A DNA stretch of 64,000 nt from Saccoglossus kowalevskii. Taxonomy: Eukaryota > Hemichordata > Enteropneusta > Harrimaniidae. A program made the position numbers and the translations under genes. Location of the stretch: contig NW_003131856.1 of the NCBI RefSeq assembly GCF_000003605.2, positions 613,065-677,064 of the forward strand. The letters run 5' to 3'. The notes under the pieces were generated by a model that made no database searches, was not told the DNA's origin, and saw only the letters and a program-made list of their open reading frames with translations. Positions 59,001 to 64,000 of the stretch are shown in pieces (within the stretch, counting starts at the first letter, position 1; every line of letters starts with the position of its first letter).

Positions 59001-62000
59001 TTTTACTTTGTATACTTCTATTTTTATGACTCGCCTTGTTGAAAGGGTGTCCAAATTTAGTATGTAGAGTGTGTGACTGTGAATTTATGCATTTATGAAT
59101 TCACTACTTATGTATGCATTCTTCCTCTGTCTGAGAATCTTAGGTTACGCCCCATCACAGAGTGCACCAGAATTATAATTGAATTATAATTATTATGATA
59201 CATTTATATAATTAAGATTTTTTATACATCTACATGTAGTACTGAAAACAATAGAATTTACTGTTTCGTACAAAGCCGTAACTGCATTTGCTCCAAAACA
59301 CATCTGCACTCATTTGAATGTTAATTAAAAATTTCTCCTTATTTGGGGTAAACTAGGTCACTAGCATTGACACAATCAAGATTATTAACATCACATTCGT
59401 ACACTTTTTATTGTCTGGCACATTAACTCAAAATGTAATGGTTCCCATAAATCTCAAAAACCAATTATTTTATTTCATTATTTGCTACCAGTATATAGTT
59501 TTGAAATTATGTAATATATATACTATCACATTTCTTTGAAATTTGCTCTGAGATAAACCAGACAGGATTATTTTAATAAAGAAAACCTTGCATATTGATT
59601 ATATAATTGTTATTAGCCAATTTCAAAAAATCAGATTTAAATTGAATTTGTGGTATAAATCAGACTGCAAACCACAGATGTACAATCAAATTTATTTTCT
59701 GTGAGTATTATAAACTTTAATAATGTGGAATCACATTGTTTTCACGTTGTGCATCTCAAAAAGGCTAATCTCAAATTTTGAATCAATTTCAAGTATGCAT
59801 CCAATACATGTACTTTCAGAGTTCTTTCTAAGCTTTCTTTGATTTTGTTTGTTTTCAGGCAAACCAAATTTTTACGCGCCACAGCCATTACTCAAACACA
59901 GCTCTTCTATGGCACTTAGTTCAACTTTAGATGGTGTAGAAATGAAAATAGCAGATTCCTTGTCACAAAACAGGGTGAGTGTGTTAAGATATAATAGAAC
60001 AGTGATACTAAAGAATACAGAGACAGGCAACTGCAGCCTTTTTTTTAATATATCTCTTGGGATTGGAATGTGATTTTGACTGTTTGCTGTGCAAGATTAC
60101 TTCACATACAAAATCCACAAAAATAATAATTACTGTAAAATGCCTAATTTTCACTGGGTTTAAATTTTGCTGATTTACCATTTCAGGCATATTCAAGTGG
60201 GTATTAAATTCACGGTTTTATCATTTAGATAATGTGCTCTATGCTAAATTTTACATATTAACTGGGTTTTAATTTAGCGCATTTTCCAGTCAGTGAAATA
60301 AGCAAAATTAAAACCCAGTGAATAATTAACCTCTTTACAGTATATTTATCATTGGACAAATTAAAAAAAACACACCCATAAACTAGTAGAATATAAATGA
60401 ATTTGTTATACAGTGTTTTTGAAAATGGGTTAAAGAATGGCTTAGAATTAACATTTGGCAGGACAACTACTTTGTGATTGGATGCAAGTAAATGATAGTA
60501 CACAGGGGTCGAAATACTCTGGTGCACACTGCACTATGCACATAGATTATTAGCTAGTGCATGTAGAAATTAACACAACATTTTCTCATTATATTCACTA
60601 AGCCTAACTAGACAAGTCTTTGCTGAACATACCCCTGGTATTTTATACAGCAATTTTTTAAAACTGAAAAAGGTATGATATGGCAGTTATTGCATGCATC
60701 CAGGTGCTTATGCAATAGAATGAGATGTACTGAGAGATGTTTGGTGTTTGCCGTAGTTGCCTCTCCATTTATTAGCTAGTACACTTCAATTAATGATTTC
60801 ATGGCAACAAATTTAAATTTGGATAAACTTCCCTAATTCATTTCCGTCTAGTTGAATGACAAAAGTTAATTATTTTCTTGCTAGTGTGGTTTTATATTAT
60901 GTTTTTCCGGTATAAAACACAATTAGTTAATTAAATTCAGTTTTCACTTATCCTATACTTTGCAGGTTTTGTTACCTGTGACTATGCCTAATATTATTAA
61001 TAGACCAGACCTGGATAGTAAGTATAAGGTAAGGATCTTGTCTTCTCTAAAATTGTTGTTGACATGTAATATTCATTGATGATTTTCTAACACTGAATGT
61101 TTCACTTGAAAAGAATGGAATTTAATACTATGAGCATGTATGAGTTGATTAATAATTCATAATTCAAGTAAAATTATATAAAGAGTCAAATATAGTGTAA
61201 TAAATATATACTTTGCTGGTGTCAGTTTGCTGTGCTCAATCAATATACTACTGTAAAATTAATTTTCACTGAAGAAATGATTCTGTGAAAATAAAATCCA
61301 GCGAATATATTTTTTTTCGTATATTTTAAATTCAACTCGTCAATAATCAGTGAAAATAAAATCCATACAAAACACCCAAAAAGTCTTTTCACAGTATTCC
61401 ACTAAATTGCGCCCTCTCGTGATGGGGTGCTTGTGTGACATCCAAATGCCATATATAAGTGAAGAGAATATGTTCATGAAGATTTAATTTTAGCAAATTG
61501 AATTTATCACTGAAAACAGTGAAATTAAAACCCAAATGAATAATTAATGTGTTTACAGTATTTTTTATGCACATATAATATGGGTAAGAATCCCAGAAAA
61601 TTTGTCCCGTCCACCCACCAGAGGGGAAATCTGATAATGCATTGGAATAAAGCTCCTGGCAATTGTACTCCTTTTTGATGAACATACATTGTACATTATG
61701 TAAATTACCACTTCAAGAGGTAGTTCTCTCTCTCATACATAGTTCTCTCTAAACTCATACAAACTAACCTGAGTTGGTACCACTTTTAGGTGTTCACAGG
61801 AATGAATGCAAAGAAGCACATTTTTATTCAATCATTGTCTTCAAATTTTTGTTGACAGAATTATTGTCATATTTGCATTAACAAATTTATTAATCAGTTT
61901 TTTGAGCACATTTGGTAGTAACACCCACCTCATTTGACTATGCCTATACGCTTAATTTTGACCTTTGCCACCGATAAAATGTAATTATTCAGTATCTACC

Positions 62001-62082
62001 TATAAACCAATATTTCATTTTATTGCAGTACGATTTTTCACTGGAATATAAAGTGCTGGAGTTACTGGTGAATGGTGACTAA
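56031..62082 (+). CDS. Uncharacterised 102-residue protein (4 exons)
   Basis: Exons 56031-56106, 59859-59974, 60966-61028 and 62029-62082 (TAA) join in phases 1, 0 and 0 with clean GT-AG junctions and polypyrimidine acceptors. The 102-residue product starts MQHQQYRDYKYPGPTYPPNY. The N-terminus is rich in tyrosine, proline and asparagine, the middle holds HSSSMALSSTLDGVEMKIAD, and the C-terminus KYDFSLEYKVLELLVNGD. There is no signal peptide, membrane segment or recognised domain. The composition (Tyr/Pro-rich, short, no hydrophobic core) resembles small ciliary or sperm microtubule inner proteins, but that is only a guess. The ATG follows an A/C-rich leader and is the first in frame. Intron 1 (3.75 kb) holds a minisatellite and a transposon; intron 2 a MITE. 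A candidate poly(A) signal lies near 63463. Confidence 0.8.
57342..57600 (+). repeat. 15-17-bp minisatellite, GGGACGAATCAAC
   Basis: About 15 diverged units of GGGACGAATCRAC followed by TT or CTGT. The open frame across it (WDEST-type repeats) is an artefact. Units are more uniform toward the right. It lies 140 bp left of the TIR transposon. Confidence 0.85.
57740..58714. mobile_element. TIR DNA transposon carrying a helicase exon
   Basis: Inverted repeats of 81 bp lie at 57740-57820 and 58634-58714. They start CCCCAGGC and include GGAGGTTGTAATGTTC and AACACTCCAGTCTGACTGC. I count about 5-6 mismatches between the two arms, so the element looks fairly young. Both edges are flanked by TA, which suggests a TA target duplication. 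No transposase is present, so it is nonautonomous. The interior contains a RecQ-like helicase first exon on the plus strand. It sits in intron 1 of the 102-residue gene. Confidence 0.88.
58017..58160 (+). pseudogene. First exon of a RecQ-like helicase gene, captured fragment
   Basis: Forty-eight codons starting MIAKEKLKLAFKTI and containing SLKQFTAIEEIVNRRDTVVF and LPTGCG. These match the start of RecQ-family helicases: the Q-motif-like QxxAI, then motif I (Walker A). The expected next residues are G-K-S/T, but the frame instead meets GTGATT, a plausible splice donor at 58161. So the sequence looks like a first exon ending at its intron, with the rest of the gene missing. The open frame runs on to 58220 with unrelated residues. 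A GC-richer stretch with CGCCATTTTCAG upstream may be the captured promoter. It is not a functional helicase. Confidence 0.7.
60131..60342. mobile_element. MITE, TACTGTAAA-ended, family B
   Basis: The left end TACTGTAAAATGCCTAATTT leads to TCACTGGGTTT. The reverse complement of the right end is TACTGTAAAGAGGTTAATTA then TTCACTGGGTTTT. It is 212 bp long, in intron 2 of the 102-residue gene, and related to 20391-20592. Confidence 0.85.
61249..61396. mobile_element. MITE, TACTGTA-ended, family A (shortened)
   Basis: A 148-bp relative, in reverse orientation, of 13584-13786. It shares AAAATAAAATCCAGCGAATA, AACTCGTCAA and TACAAAACACCCAAAA. It has lost part of both arms. A GCGCCCTCTCG string lies 13 bp to its right. 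Confidence 0.8.
61480..61560. mobile_element. Solo right end of a family B MITE
   Basis: AGTGAAATTAAAACCC, then AATGAATAATTAATG and TTTACAGTA match the right end of 60131-60342. No left end adjoins it. Confidence 0.5.
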
Positions 62083-64000
62083 CTGATATCATCGCAAGAT
62101 AACAATCAGTAACAATGTATGAACCATTGAACTCTGCTGAGAGCTCATGTGCAATAATCACGCTGTTTGAATCATAAATATTGTTGTTGTTGCGTGATCC
62201 ATGCATGATACTAGAGTGGAAGGGAAGGGATTGTTTTGCAAATATACAATGTATGTTCATTCAAGTTTCAATGCTGAATGGGTTAACTAATGCCCCCCAC
62301 CCCCAATAATTATCTACTTTGTATAAAGAGGTTCATTATAACGTGTCTATTCCATAAGGATATAAGAAATGACAATTAGGTACGCTGGACAATTTTTTTG
62401 AGTCAAGCATTTGAAATATGTTCCTATTGAATTTGCTCGGATTATAACAGGACATCTATGTAAGCTGTAAAACCATAATTCTCTGCTGAAAACCTGTCAT
62501 ATCTCTGCTGCATTCTGTAAATGCTTCAGAACAATTTATTTAAAGCCAAAAAATAACATGAATGCTAGTAAAATTGTCAAATGTATTTTTTTTTATTTGG
62601 GAGTTAATGATCTTCACTTCTTAATTGCTACATGAATTTAAACCAACTCACCAACATCACCAACATATGCTGAGCAAGTTATTTTGTGGGTTTGGCCTAA
62701 CACACCTTCTCTGTTGAAGGAACTGAATTTTAGCCTCTCCTGTAATTAGTATAATTATTGCAGCTAATATGCATTGCATTGTTTCCATAAAGACAGTTTA
62801 GCTGCAACTAACTACAATGATATACCGGTACATCTGAGAATCATGTCTTTACTGGAATATTGATCATATAGATACAGAATACAACTGCCAAGGTCAAATG
62901 CCCTATCCATAGATAGTTTGTTAACCTGCCTAGTCCTATAATTCTCAATACCTAGATATGTTAGACACTGGATCCCTTTGTAAGTTATATTTTACTCCAC
63001 TTTTCTCACAGTGCCAGGTTGGCGTACTGTACAACTTCCTAACCAGTCTGACTTGTAAAAAGGGTTTTGTTTTGGGTGAACATTTTTTTTATTAAAATGT
63101 TGTCTGCTTCATTTAGGTTTTCTTCATTTGAAATACTGTAAAACATGTCTTTTTAGCTAGCATGTTATTTTAGCTAATTTAGCTAATCTGTTATTTCGCT
63201 AATTTAAGATGTCGCTAATTTAAAACATATAAACAAGTATATTTTCACAATGAGAATGTTGAGAATTTAGCTAAATTAAGATTTAGTTAATTCATGCATG
63301 GAGTCAAATTCACTAAAATATAATGTAGCTATTTAAACATGTTTTACAGTAAGTTAGAAGTATATTTTAAGACTATTTGTTGCAAATGTTTAAATTATAA
63401 GTTTGCAGTTGTGTTTTTATAAAGTCACAAATGTGCAGTATGTGTTATTTTTCTGTTATTTCTGAAATAAAAACAATCTTAATAGTATCTCAATATTGAT
63501 TATGTTTTAAATTAAACTGGTTGTATAAGTTTTGTTTTTTGTGTCTCAATTAACGGTTAGTATGACTCCCATCATGACAATCTCCTTGCTACCTGAAAAT
63601 ATGTTTTAATATTTCAACATTCCATGCCACACTTGATGATGATGCAGAATGTACGGTAATATTCAATATATACCGGTAAATATACAAACGATTATATTCA
63701 AATATCTTCATAAAAAAATGTTCAGTTTTCTGATAGTAATTCAGTAATGTACACTGAAGGTAGATGCCTACTCATAAATTCAAATACACATAATGAATTG
63801 TACTCTGGCAATATAAGGATATTGACTTAAAAAATGTTCGGGTCATGAGCCTAATTTTTCAGAAAATGATGGTTGTATTTTTAGTGTATAGTGGTCATTT
63901 TGTCTAGTATAACGCTTTTACCATAGGTTCCTATGGCAGATATATCATGCCATATCTCAAATTATAAGTTGGTAACATCGGCTTATTAAAGCTTAGACTG
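62083..64000. other. 3' flank of the 102-residue gene
   Basis: AT-rich sequence with a candidate poly(A) signal AATAAA near 63463 and one MITE (63134-63351). I see no further exon up to the window end. Confidence 0.5.
63134..63351. mobile_element. MITE with TTAGCTAA interior, TACTGTAAAACATG ends
   Basis: A 218-bp element whose first 15 bases, TACTGTAAAACATGT, match the reverse complement of its right end. The interior is built from short TTAGCTAATTTAGC-like repeats in both orientations. Confidence 0.85.

Overview
The window is animal nuclear DNA: AT-rich, with long introns, many short inverted-repeat transposons and two assembly gaps (11819-12764 and 52017-52946). The coding signal lies in short exons with GT-AG junctions, joined in phase. 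Three genes are recognised with confidence from protein similarity: NUDT2 (minus strand), KIF24 (plus) and UBAP1 (minus). They stand in the same order and relative orientation as I recall for human chromosome 9p13.3. This conservation, with AT-rich introns and many TACTGTAAA-ended elements, suggests an invertebrate, probably a deuterostome. A hemichordate-like genome is my best guess, but the sequence does not prove it.

Layout. 1-7.7 kb: a four-exon gene for a small acidic coiled-coil protein (plus), with a repeat array in its second intron. 10.3-14.3 kb: two-exon NUDT2 (minus). 14.3-21.0 kb: divergent NUDT2/KIF24 upstream region with CpG-richer patches. 21.0-36.9 kb: ten-coding-exon KIF24 (plus), 1562 residues, with a SAM domain, a kinesin motor and a 2.7-kb exon holding 23 copies of a nine-residue repeat. 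36.9-41.1 kb: shared 3' region. 41.1-51.2 kb: six-coding-exon UBAP1 (minus), 530 residues, including one GC-AG intron; intron 3 carries a tandem-repeat element and a 2-kb minisatellite of 32-bp units. 55.4 kb: a possible first coding exon on the minus strand. 56.0-62.1 kb: a four-exon gene for a 102-residue protein I do not recognise; its first intron holds a minisatellite and a TIR transposon carrying the first exon of a RecQ-like helicase gene.

There is no operon or linked pathway. NUDT2 hydrolyses Ap4A, KIF24 is a centriolar kinesin that restrains cilium assembly, and UBAP1 is an ESCRT-I subunit. Their adjacency looks like ancient conserved synteny rather than a functional module. I found no CRISPR array, rRNA, tRNA, reverse transcriptase or virus-like gene. 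The most unusual items are the serine-glutamine repeat block in KIF24, three PPxY motifs in UBAP1, the helicase-carrying transposon, the higher-order minisatellite and a perfect 42-bp palindrome.
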